Assembly (NCBI GenBank): GCA_023428805.1
Contig: JAEYWW010000321.1
Coordinates: 1-8,867, forward strand
Reading direction: 5' to 3'
Length of the DNA: 8,867 nt
Source: Armatimonadota bacterium
GTDB lineage: Bacteria; Armatimonadota; Fimbriimonadia; Fimbriimonadales; Fimbriimonadaceae
Each line of letters starts with the position of its first letter. The first letter of the stretch is position 1. The translations under genes and the position numbers were made by a program. Under the pieces are notes generated by a model, which ran no database searches, was not told the DNA's origin, and was given only the letters and a program-made list of their open reading frames with translations. Below are positions 1-6,680 of this stretch, piece after piece.

Positions 1-2736
1 GGCGCGCACTTGATCACGGTCAACGACTACCTCGCCCGTCGTGACGCGGTTTGGATGGGGCCGATCTATCACTTCCTCGGCCTGAGTGTCGGCATTATCC
101 AAGGCCAGGGCGCGGACAGCGACGAACTGGGCGGCAGCTACATCTACGATCCCGGCTTCCAGCACGACGATCCGCGCTACCTCCACATGCGGCCCTGCAC
201 CCGGCGCGAAGCCTATCTCTGCGACATCACCTACGGAACCAACCATGAGTTTGGCTTCGATTATCTGCGCGACAACATGGCGTTTGATATTGAACAGCTT
301 TCGATGCGAGAGCTCAATTACGCCCTGGTGGACGAAGTCGACTCAATCTTGATCGACGAAGCGCGAACCCCGCACATCATCTCCGGCCCGAGCAATGCAG
401 ACACCAGCATCTATAAGGAGGTCGATGTTGTCGTCAAGCAGCTCAACAAAGGCGAAAAGGGGCAAGAAGACGATCCCGAAGTCGATTACATCGTCGACAA
501 AAAGAACCACTCCGCCGCGCTCACCGAGCAGGGAATGGACAAGGTCGAAGAGATGCTGGAGATCGACAACATCGCCAACGACCCCAAGCTCTTCCATCAC
601 CTGAATGCCAGCGTCAAGGCATACGGCATCTTCGAGAAGGACGTGGACTACGTTGTGCGCGGCTCCGAGGTCGTGATCGTGGACGAAAACACGGGCCGCA
701 TGATGTTTGGCCGCCGCTATTCGGACGGACTTCACCAAGCCCTTGAAGCGAAGGAAGGCGTGCCCGTTCAGCGCGAAAGCCAGACCGTCGCGGTCATCAC
801 CTTCCAGAACCTCTTCCGCATGTATCACAAGCTGGCCGGTATGACCGGAACAGCCAAGACCGAAGAAGACGAGTTCCGCAAGATCTACGGCCTGGACGTC
901 GTCACGATCCCGACCCACCGCCCCATGCTCCGCAAGGATCAGGAAGACGTGGTCTACAAGTCGATGGACGCCAAATTCCGCGGCATTGCCCGCGAGATTC
1001 TGCGGTTGTACACCAAGCAGCAGCCGATCCTGGTCGGCACCCGCTCCATCGAAATGACCGAAAAGGTTTCGGCTCGCTTGACGGGCGAGTTGCTTCAGAA
1101 GCTTGTTCTGAGCGACATGATTCTTGAGCAGACCCTTGAGAACAAGGGGTTGTCCAAAGATGTCAAGAAGGAGGCCGATGCAATCTTCGACAACCCGCTC
1201 GACTGGGTGAAGATGAACCAGATCAAGGAAGTCTGCCGTCAGGCTGGACTCCCGACCGATCCGCTTGGCAATGATGTGCGTGACTGGTTCTTCAAGAAGC
1301 ACAGCCTCTCCGAAGACAATCACGAATTCTTCAATGAGGCGATCCGCCACGGTGTGCCCCACAACGTCTTGAACGCGAAGTACCACGAGAAGGAGGCCCT
1401 CATCATCAGCGAGGCGGGCCGCAAGGGAGCCATCACCATCGCCACCAACATGGCGGGCCGAGGTGTGGACATCCTTCTCGGGGGACGCGTCGAAGACGAC
1501 ATCGTCACCCGCGCCCGCCAGCAGGAAGTGGAGGACGGCGGACTGGCGACCGAGTATGCCGACACCTTCCTCAGCTTCCGCAGAGGCGGTCACGAGCGCG
1601 CCGCGCCGCCGCTCCCGATGAGCGACCAGGATCGGCGCGAGGCGGCGGAGGAAGTCCGCGCTCTCGGCGGACTCTTCATCCTCGGCACAGAGCGCCACGA
1701 GAGCCGGCGAATCGACAACCAGCTCCGCGGCCGCGCCGGACGACAGGGCGACCCGGGCGAGTCACGCTTCTTCGTCAGCCTCGAAGACCAGCTCTGGAAG
1801 GTCTTCAACGCGAAGATGCTCGAAAATCCGGTCCTCAAGGCATGGCCGACAATGGAGGAGGTCCGCGCCAAGTTCATCACGAACATGATCCTGAAGACTC
1901 AGGAGCGGATCGAAAACCACTTCTTCGAGGCCCGAAAGCACGTTCTCGAATACGACGACGTTCTTAACAGCCAGCGCGAGACAATCTATGCCATGCGCCG
2001 CGAAATCCTGCTCGGAAAGGACTGCGGCGACGACATCCAGGCGGGGGTCGAAGGCTTTGTCTCCGAAATCGTGGACAAGCATTGGGCGATCGACGAAGAT
2101 GGCCTGACCCAGTACGACTACGCCGCCCTCTATGAGGAGTTGAATGAACTCTTCCCGCTGGTGGATCACGCGACCATGGCCGACATGGAGCAGATTCCCG
2201 CTGGTCCGGAACTCAGCCGGTTCTGCATCGAAAAGGCTGAGGAAGCCTATCAGGAGAAAGCTGACCGCCTCGGCGAGGAGATCATGCAGCAACTGGAGCG
2301 GCATGTCATGCTCCGCGCTGTCAACGATCAGTGGATGGATCACCTCCAGATGATCGACTACATTCGCGAAGGCATCAGCCTGCGAGGCTATGGTCAGACC
2401 GATCCGCTCGTGGCGTACAAACGCGAGACATTCGATCTCTTCCAGCACACCCAGAAGGCGATCCGCGACCAGGCGGTCCGGTTCATCTTCACCGCCGAGG
2501 TCCGCATGGATCAGCCGCTTGTCTCCACCAACCCCGAGCCGCAGATGGTTCGGGTCGAGGATGAGGACGGGACAGAGCCCGCTCCTGCTCCCGTCGCGGT
2601 CGCCATCGCAGAACCCTTCGACGAGAACAAGGTGGATTGGACTCGCGTCGGCCGCAACGATCCCTGCCCCTGCGGCAGTGGTGAGAAGTTCAAGAACTGC
2701 CACTACAAGACACTCCGCGAAGCGGGCGTGATCTGA
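1..2736 (+). CDS. secA: Preprotein translocase ATPase subunit SecA (5' end missing)
   Basis: SecA is the cytoplasmic motor ATPase that pushes unfolded preproteins through SecYEG. The frame is open from base 1, so the gene begins upstream; the visible part is 911 codons. The Walker A region lies outside the window. Seen, numbering from base 1: TVNDYLARRD near residue 6, the DITYGTN-FGFDYLRDNMA block (75-95), the Walker B/DEAD-like stretch DEVDSILIDEARTP (111-124), the preprotein cross-linking domain, GMTGTAKTEE (about 280-289), NBD2 with TNMAGRGVDILLGG (482-495) and GTERHESRRIDNQLRGRAGRQGD, then the helical scaffold and wing regions. A Pro/Ala-rich linker leads to a C-terminal SEC-C zinc motif (CPCGSG, 8 residues, then CH; 889-901) that in homologues binds zinc and SecB or the ribosome. 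About 90 residues (362-453) separate GTRSIEMTEKVSARL from HNVLNAKYHEKEA, where E. coli has roughly ten. An intrinsic terminator follows. Identity is certain; only the start is unknown. Confidence 0.98.
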   Translation, partial: GAHLITVNDYLARRDAVWMGPIYHFLGLSVGIIQGQGADSDELGGSYIYDPGFQHDDPRYLHMRPCTRREAYLCDITYGTNHEFGFDYLRDNMAFDIEQLSMRELNYALVDEVDSILIDEARTPHIISGPSNADTSIYKEVDVVVKQLNKGEKGQEDDPEVDYIVDKKNHSAALTEQGMDKVEEMLEIDNIANDPKLFHHLNASVKAYGIFEKDVDYVVRGSEVVIVDENTGRMMFGRRYSDGLHQALEAKEGVPVQRESQTVAVITFQNLFRMYHKLAGMTGTAKTEEDEFRKIYGLDVVTIPTHRPMLRKDQEDVVYKSMDAKFRGIAREILRLYTKQQPILVGTRSIEMTEKVSARLTGELLQKLVLSDMILEQTLENKGLSKDVKKEADAIFDNPLDWVKMNQIKEVCRQAGLPTDPLGNDVRDWFFKKHSLSEDNHEFFNEAIRHGVPHNVLNAKYHEKEALIISEAGRKGAITIATNMAGRGVDILLGGRVEDDIVTRARQQEVEDGGLATEYADTFLSFRRGGHERAAPPLPMSDQDRREAAEEVRALGGLFILGTERHESRRIDNQLRGRAGRQGDPGESRFFVSLEDQLWKVFNAKMLENPVLKAWPTMEEVRAKFITNMILKTQERIENHFFEARKHVLEYDDVLNSQRETIYAMRREILLGKDCGDDIQAGVEGFVSEIVDKHWAIDEDGLTQYDYAALYEELNELFPLVDHATMADMEQIPAGPELSRFCIEKAEEAYQEKADRLGEEIMQQLERHVMLRAVNDQWMDHLQMIDYIREGISLRGYGQTDPLVAYKRETFDLFQHTQKAIRDQAVRFIFTAEVRMDQPLVSTNPEPQMVRVEDEDGTEPAPAPVAVAIAEPFDENKVDWTRVGRNDPCPCGSGEKFKNCHYKTLREAGVI

Positions 2737-2753
2737 GTCTAAATTGACTGGAG

Positions 2754-2788
2754 AAGCCGTGCTCTTAGATGGGCACGGCTTTTTCTTT
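2754..2788 (+). terminator. Intrinsic terminator of secA
   Basis: A perfect 9-bp stem (AAGCCGTGC at 2754-2762, GCACGGCTT at 2773-2781) encloses a 10-nt loop and runs into a T-rich tract, TTTTCTTT (2781-2788). It starts 17 nt after the secA stop. The opposing SGNH gene ends at 2790, directly against the T tract, so the hairpin may also help stop transcripts from the minus strand. The U tract on that side is poor (CTTCTCC). Confidence 0.88.
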
Positions 2789-2789
2789 G

Positions 2790-3926
2790 TCAGTCAGCGA
2801 TTGCGGGCCGCATCTGGTTGTAGATTTCGCGATGCAGCTCCGGCTGGAAGTGGGCAAGGGTGCGCGTCCACAGTTCAGGCTGTTGGAAGCGCTTGGAGTC
2901 GATCCAGACGAGCGTGGCTCCTTCTCTTTCGCAAAGCTCCTGCATCGCCTGCTCCATCTCATCCAGTGCGGTCAGAGTCATCTGCCGTTGGCGGTCGGAG
3001 ATGCGGTCGAATTCATAGTGCATCGGTTCGATCAGCACAACGGGCTGCTTGGAAGAAATCCGCTTCGCGATCTTGATGGCGTCAGCCATCGCATCCATCT
3101 CGCCCCTGGGAACGAAATAGATTGGCTTGTCGGATTCAACTGCCTTGGTGGGATCGAACGGCACATCGAGCGGGTGGGCCTCAAAACGGTTTCCGCCGTC
3201 CGGGCTTGCCCCCATGATTCGGCTCAGCAGAGATTTAGGAATCACTTTTCCGGCGAACCAGAATGATGGATATCCGCCTACTGTGCGGTTGCGGAGTGCA
3301 TCTTGAGCACGGTAGAGGTGTGACACCTTGGTCAATTCAAACTGAGTTCGCGCTTCCAGGGCTCCGCTCCATGAGGGAGTTTTCGTGCGAGCCCATTCGG
3401 AGTTCAACCCGGCATCCGGCAGGAAGCGAAGCAGTTCGTTGGCGGTGACCAATCCCCAGTCGCTTCCCTTGGTCTCCACCTTCTCATCACTGATGAATTT
3501 GTGCGGAATCGCCTGGATGATCACCTGCTCGATGTTCTTGACGCCCTGCTTTTCCAGCGTCTGCAGGACCTGCACATTGGTTTTGTTGTTGCCGCCCGGC
3601 AGGCTGAGATTCCGCACGTCGATGGCTGGAGACAAGTCGGCACGGAGCATCCCCATTGTGGTGTCGGACTCCTTGGGTACGCCGCCGCCCTGCATCGCAG
3701 AGTCTCCAACAGCGACGATCTTTGGCTTTGGACTCTCGTCAAGCTGCGCGACGATCGTGCGCGAGCCGTGAAGGGAATTGGCGTTGAGTCGGGGCAGGGA
3801 GCTTCCCATCAGGCGAAGTCCGATTTCCGCCGCGACGAAGGCGCCGGCGATCAGATACAGAATCCATGCCGCCTGTTTGGCGGTCACAGACTCGGTGTAT
3901 TCGCGGTAGACATCGTGCTTCGCCAT
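2790..3926 (-). CDS. Membrane-anchored SGNH-fold protein, AlgJ/AlgX/DltD-like partner of MBOAT
   Basis: A 378-residue protein, probably held in the membrane by one N-terminal helix (about 19-40, after a charged N-terminus) with its main domain outside the cytoplasm. SGNH blocks seen: KIVAVGDSAMQGGGV with the candidate nucleophile Ser76, then VRNLSLPGGNN (104-114), matching the block II glycine. The C-terminal TLAHFQPELHREIY (356-369) resembles the usual DxxHLtpeGH block, with His359 as the candidate catalytic His, but the Asp three residues earlier is Thr356. In alginate and Dlt systems such proteins accept the acyl group exported by an MBOAT and pass it to the polymer. It is the last gene of the minus-strand operon, 9 nt after the microprotein stop, with ribosome-binding sequence GGAGAAGGA immediately before ATG. 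The gene 3' end abuts the secA terminator. The SGNH assignment is firm on blocks I and II; substrate and full activity are inferred. Confidence 0.82.
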   Translation of the reverse strand: MAKHDVYREYTESVTAKQAAWILYLIAGAFVAAEIGLRLMGSSLPRLNANSLHGSRTIVAQLDESPKPKIVAVGDSAMQGGGVPKESDTTMGMLRADLSPAIDVRNLSLPGGNNKTNVQVLQTLEKQGVKNIEQVIIQAIPHKFISDEKVETKGSDWGLVTANELLRFLPDAGLNSEWARTKTPSWSGALEARTQFELTKVSHLYRAQDALRNRTVGGYPSFWFAGKVIPKSLLSRIMGASPDGGNRFEAHPLDVPFDPTKAVESDKPIYFVPRGEMDAMADAIKIAKRISSKQPVVLIEPMHYEFDRISDRQRQMTLTALDEMEQAMQELCEREGATLVWIDSKRFQQPELWTRTLAHFQPELHREIYNQMRPAIAD

Positions 3927-3935
3927 TCCTTCTCC

Positions 3936-4046
3936 TCAGAAATCGATGTAGATGAACTCCGTCGCTGGACCCGACATCAGAAAGATCACCGCTGTCCCGA
4001 TCAGCAGGAACAGAAAGATCCTTGCGCATTTCCAAACGCTTGCCAT
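3936..4046 (-). CDS. 36-aa single-helix microprotein with C-terminal FIYIDF (DltX-like)
   Basis: A short open frame between the MBOAT and SGNH genes. It starts with ATG 3 nt after the MBOAT stop and ends with TGA 9 nt before the SGNH start. A strong Shine-Dalgarno GGGAGG (4062-4057) sits 10 nt upstream. The peptide starts MASVWKCARI, has one hydrophobic helix (about 8-25) and ends SGPATEFIYIDF. Lys6 and Arg9 before the helix predict N-inside, C-outside topology, putting the C-terminus with Tyr33 on the extracytoplasmic face. The ending resembles the FIYxxF tail of DltX, the microprotein of the Dlt operon reported to carry the acyl group on its tyrosine between DltB and DltD; similar tails also end many longer MBOATs. 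It lies in the same frame as the MBOAT gene, with only TAA-GTT between them, so a detached MBOAT C-terminus is the main alternative. Function is inferred from motif and context. Confidence 0.75.
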   Translation of the reverse strand: MASVWKCARIFLFLLIGTAVIFLMSGPATEFIYIDF

Positions 4047-4049
4047 AAC

Positions 4050-5231
4050 TTAAAGGCCTCCCAGCATGATCTGCAGATACTTGATGCACGACGGCATCGG
4101 CCACATGAACAGCATCCATCCAAACCAGACGCAGATCATTGTCAATACATAGGAGGTCGCGCGTGAAGCCCAAGATTGAACAAGCTTCTCGGGCAGTTTG
4201 GGAACGACCTTCAACTCCCACAACTTCTGGCTGCAGAGGAGCACTCCGTGCCAGGCTCCCCACACAACAAAGTTCCAAGCCGCTCCGTGCCAAATGCCCG
4301 AAACCAGCATGACGATCATCAGATTCACAAGCTGGCGTGGAAGACCCTTGCGGCTGCCGCCGAGGGGAATGTAGACGTATTGGGTGAGCCAGCTTGAAAG
4401 GCTGACATGCCAGTGGCGCCAGAACAGCGCGATGTTCCGCTGCAGGTAGGGCTGAAGAAAGTTCTCCGGCACCTTGATGCCGAACAACCGCGCGCTGCCG
4501 ATCGCGACATCGCTGTAGCCGCTGAAATCGAGCCAGATGCGGAATCCATACAAAACCACCGCCGCAGACAGCATCAGCGGGCTGGATGTCTTGTCCGGCG
4601 AGCCGATTTCAAGGAGGACGCTGTTGATGTTGTCGGCCAGCACCGCTTTTTTGAGCAGGCCGAGAATGATGCGGAATGAACCTTCGAGGACATCTTTGCT
4701 GCCTACCTTGGGGGCATGGGTGTACTCGCTGAACTGGTCGTATCGCTTGATCGGCCCCGCCACCATGGTCGGGAAGAAGAAGATGAAGCTGAAATAGTCG
4801 GCAAAGCCGATGCTGGTGATCGTCCCTTTGCGCTTTTCCGCCGCGACGTGGACGAATTCAAAAACGAAGAATGAGATCGCGAGCGGCGCGGCGGGGAATG
4901 AGTGATTGACGACCCCAAATGATTCCGCAATGAACCCGCTGTACTTGAAGAATCCGAGCACCGCGAGCGATATGACAATGACAAGCGCGGTGTTGTGGAC
5001 GGCTGGTTTGTCATGCCATTTGACCGCCTTTTTGACTGCATCAGGGGGAAAGAGCAGGAACCAGGAAAGAACCGTCAGCCCGACAAGCAAAAAGATCGCT
5101 TCCTTGGCGTAGAACGTATAGAACGCCATTCCCGCTGTTGCGAGAAAAACCGAACGCCACGACTGTCCCACAAAGCGGTAGCCGAGAGCGACGACCGCGA
5201 GGAAGAGGTAGTAGATGACTTCGCTGAACAC
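4050..5231 (-). CDS. MBOAT-family O-acyltransferase (AlgI/DltB-like)
   Basis: A 393-residue polytopic membrane protein that should move acyl groups from a cytoplasmic donor across the membrane to a polymer-modifying partner. Family signatures seen: FFFPTMVAGPIKRYDQF (151-167), GFRIWLDFSGYSDVAIGSARLFG (229-251), PENFLQPY (255-262), LFWRHWHVSLSSWLTQYVYIPLGG (269-292) and SGIWHGAAWNFVVWGAWHG (311-329), where His315 is the expected catalytic His. The start is GTG at 5231; it gives the normal N-terminal helix of the family, and GGAAAGAAG lies 6 nt upstream. The protein is shorter than AlgI (about 500 residues) and near DltB in length; it stops just after the segment that in longer MBOATs precedes the last helices and an FIYxxF-type tail. 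That tail is found instead on the adjacent microprotein. It is first gene of the operon. No DltA or DltC is visible, so an acetyl donor as in AlgI systems is as likely as D-alanine. Confidence 0.93.
   Translation of the reverse strand: MFSEVIYYLFLAVVALGYRFVGQSWRSVFLATAGMAFYTFYAKEAIFLLVGLTVLSWFLLFPPDAVKKAVKWHDKPAVHNTALVIVISLAVLGFFKYSGFIAESFGVVNHSFPAAPLAISFFVFEFVHVAAEKRKGTITSIGFADYFSFIFFFPTMVAGPIKRYDQFSEYTHAPKVGSKDVLEGSFRIILGLLKKAVLADNINSVLLEIGSPDKTSSPLMLSAAVVLYGFRIWLDFSGYSDVAIGSARLFGIKVPENFLQPYLQRNIALFWRHWHVSLSSWLTQYVYIPLGGSRKGLPRQLVNLMIVMLVSGIWHGAAWNFVVWGAWHGVLLCSQKLWELKVVPKLPEKLVQSWASRATSYVLTMICVWFGWMLFMWPMPSCIKYLQIMLGGL
4057..4062 (-). promoter_or_regulatory. Shine-Dalgarno of the microprotein
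   Basis: GGGAGG on the minus strand lies within the last codons of the MBOAT gene, 10 nt before the ATG at 4046. It supports independent translation of the microprotein rather than dependence on read-through of the MBOAT stop. Confidence 0.65.
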
Positions 5232-5399
5232 TTGTGGCTTCTTTCCGTGAGTTTAGTTCATTGCCTTTGGCGCGACAAATCACCCCAAGAGGTTCAAAGT
5301 ATAGTCACAATTGCCGCTCTGAGGCCGCGAGCTTGCCTAGTCTTGAAATGTTGTTCGGCCTCAATCTATCACCAGGCAGACAGGTAATCTCGCTTCTCC
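5232..5399. promoter_or_regulatory. Divergent intergenic region with candidate promoters
   Basis: This 168-bp gap must carry the promoters for both the minus-strand acylation operon and the plus-strand serS operon. For serS, TTGAAA (5343-5348) followed after 17 nt by CTATCA (5366-5371) is a plausible sigma-70-like pair. For the minus strand, TATACT (5303-5298) looks like a -10 but has no convincing -35. The serS ribosome-binding site is weak (AGG at 5382-5384). I see no small ORF, T-box or riboswitch fold. Confidence 0.3.
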
Positions 5400-6680
5400 A
5401 TGCTTGACCGGCAGTTGATTCGAGACAATCCTGAGCTTGTCCGCACGGCCATCGCCCGAAAGGGAATCGATGCTCCGGTGGACGAATTCCTGCGTGTGGA
5501 CAGTGAATTCCGCTCGGTGACGGTGGAGATGAACGAAGTCCAGGCCGAAAGCAACCGCATCAGCAAACTGATTGGCCAGCTCATGGCGCAGGGCAAGCGG
5601 GATGAGGCCGAAGAGGCCAAGGCCAAAACGGGCGAACTGAAGAACAAGGTCAAAGAACTCGAAGCCAAACACGCACAGCTCGAAGGTGATCTGCACGAGG
5701 TTGAGCTTCGATTCCCAAACATGCCTCACCCGAGCATCCCGGATGGCATGACTCCCGAAGAGAACAAGGTTGTTCGAATCTGGGGCGACACTCCCACCTT
5801 CGCCGAGCCTCCCAAACCGCACTGGGAGATCGCCGAAGAACATAGCTTGATCGACTTTGAACGGGGCGCGAAGGTCAGCGGTTCCGGATTTCCGGTCTAC
5901 ACCGGCTGGGGAGCACGCCTGCAGCGGGCGTTGATCAGCTACATGCTCGACGTCCAGACTCAGGAGCATGGCTACACCGAGGTCTATCCCCCGGCGCTGG
6001 TCCTGCGTGAAAGCTTGGTTGGCACCGGCAATCTTCCGAAATTTGAGGAGGATTTGTACAAGGTCAGCGATCAACTTTACTTGATTCCGACTGCCGAGGT
6101 TCCTGTCACGAATCTCTACCGGGATGAAATTTTGGATGGCACGGACCTTCCGGTGAAGCTTGCCGCCTATACCCCCTGCTTCCGCAAAGAAGCGGGGGCT
6201 GCGGGGCGAGACACGCGCGGTATTTTGCGTATTCACCAATTTGACAAGGTTGAACTTGTCAATTACGTTTTGCCCGAAGACAGCTACGATGCCCTGGAGC
6301 GTCTGATTGGCGAGGCGGAGGCCATCCTGCAAAACCTTGGATTGCACTACCGGGTTTTGGAGCTTTGCGCCGGAGATATGGGCGACAAGGGCTGCAAATG
6401 CTACGATCTTGAGGTCTGGGCGCCCGGCGTCGGCGCATTCCTCGAAGTCTCCAGCTGCACCAATTTTGAGGGCTACCAAGCGCGCCGCGCCAACATCCGA
6501 TTCCGCCGTGAAGCACAGGGCAAACCGGAGTTCGTCCACATTCTCAATGGCTCAGGTTTGGCCGTGCCGCGCCTCATGGTCGCCCTGCTGGAAACCTATC
6601 GCTTGAGCAACGGAGACATTGCCATTCCGGAACCGCTTGTGCCTTACGTTGGTACAGATTTGTTGGAATTGAGCAAATGA
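5400..6680 (+). CDS. serS: Seryl-tRNA synthetase
   Basis: A cytoplasmic class II aminoacyl-tRNA synthetase that charges tRNA-Ser, and tRNA-Sec where present. At 426 residues it has the usual bacterial length. The start MLDRQLIRDNPELV matches the family N-terminus, so ATG at 5400 is secure. Residues about 30-103 form the charged antiparallel coiled-coil arm that grips the tRNA long variable arm. The catalytic core shows the TAE serine-binding motif (231-233), class II motif 2 FRKEAGAAGRDTRGILRIHQF-like (261-281), SCTNFEGYQARR (352-363) and motif 3 NGSGLAVPRLMVALLE (383-398) with the invariant Arg391. Motif 3 reads AVPRL where most bacteria have AVGRT. Its stop overlaps the dprE1 start in ATGA, so translation of the two genes is probably coupled. 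Confidence 0.98.
   Translation: MLDRQLIRDNPELVRTAIARKGIDAPVDEFLRVDSEFRSVTVEMNEVQAESNRISKLIGQLMAQGKRDEAEEAKAKTGELKNKVKELEAKHAQLEGDLHEVELRFPNMPHPSIPDGMTPEENKVVRIWGDTPTFAEPPKPHWEIAEEHSLIDFERGAKVSGSGFPVYTGWGARLQRALISYMLDVQTQEHGYTEVYPPALVLRESLVGTGNLPKFEEDLYKVSDQLYLIPTAEVPVTNLYRDEILDGTDLPVKLAAYTPCFRKEAGAAGRDTRGILRIHQFDKVELVNYVLPEDSYDALERLIGEAEAILQNLGLHYRVLELCAGDMGDKGCKCYDLEVWAPGVGAFLEVSSCTNFEGYQARRANIRFRREAQGKPEFVHILNGSGLAVPRLMVALLETYRLSNGDIAIPEPLVPYVGTDLLELSK

Noticed and set aside
343..1698. 451-codon open frame on the minus strand
   Set aside because: It is antisense to secA, whose sense protein is unmistakable. The peptide is rich in Val/Asp/Leu/His with no recognisable motif, typical of the reverse frame of a GC-rich gene.
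1762..2703. 313-codon minus-strand frame inside secA
   Set aside because: A mirror frame of secA with no family motif and no RBS context.
4040..4060. Sequencing frameshift or error splitting the MBOAT gene
   Set aside because: The two parts are in the same frame, so no indel is needed, and the microprotein has its own RBS and start. A nonsense error in one base remains possible but is not favoured.
3501..4166. 221-codon plus-strand frame across SGNH, microprotein and MBOAT genes
   Set aside because: Antisense to three well-supported genes; the His/Arg/Gln-rich peptide has no domain signal.
3739..4293. 184-codon minus-strand frame overlapping the MBOAT/microprotein/SGNH junctions
   Set aside because: It is in another frame of the same strand and crosses three genes with clear motifs; no hydrophobic helices or motifs of its own.
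5232..5399. T-box or other leader riboswitch before serS
   Set aside because: The region is only 168 bp and shared with a divergent operon; I find no T-box consensus, specifier stem or terminator hairpin.
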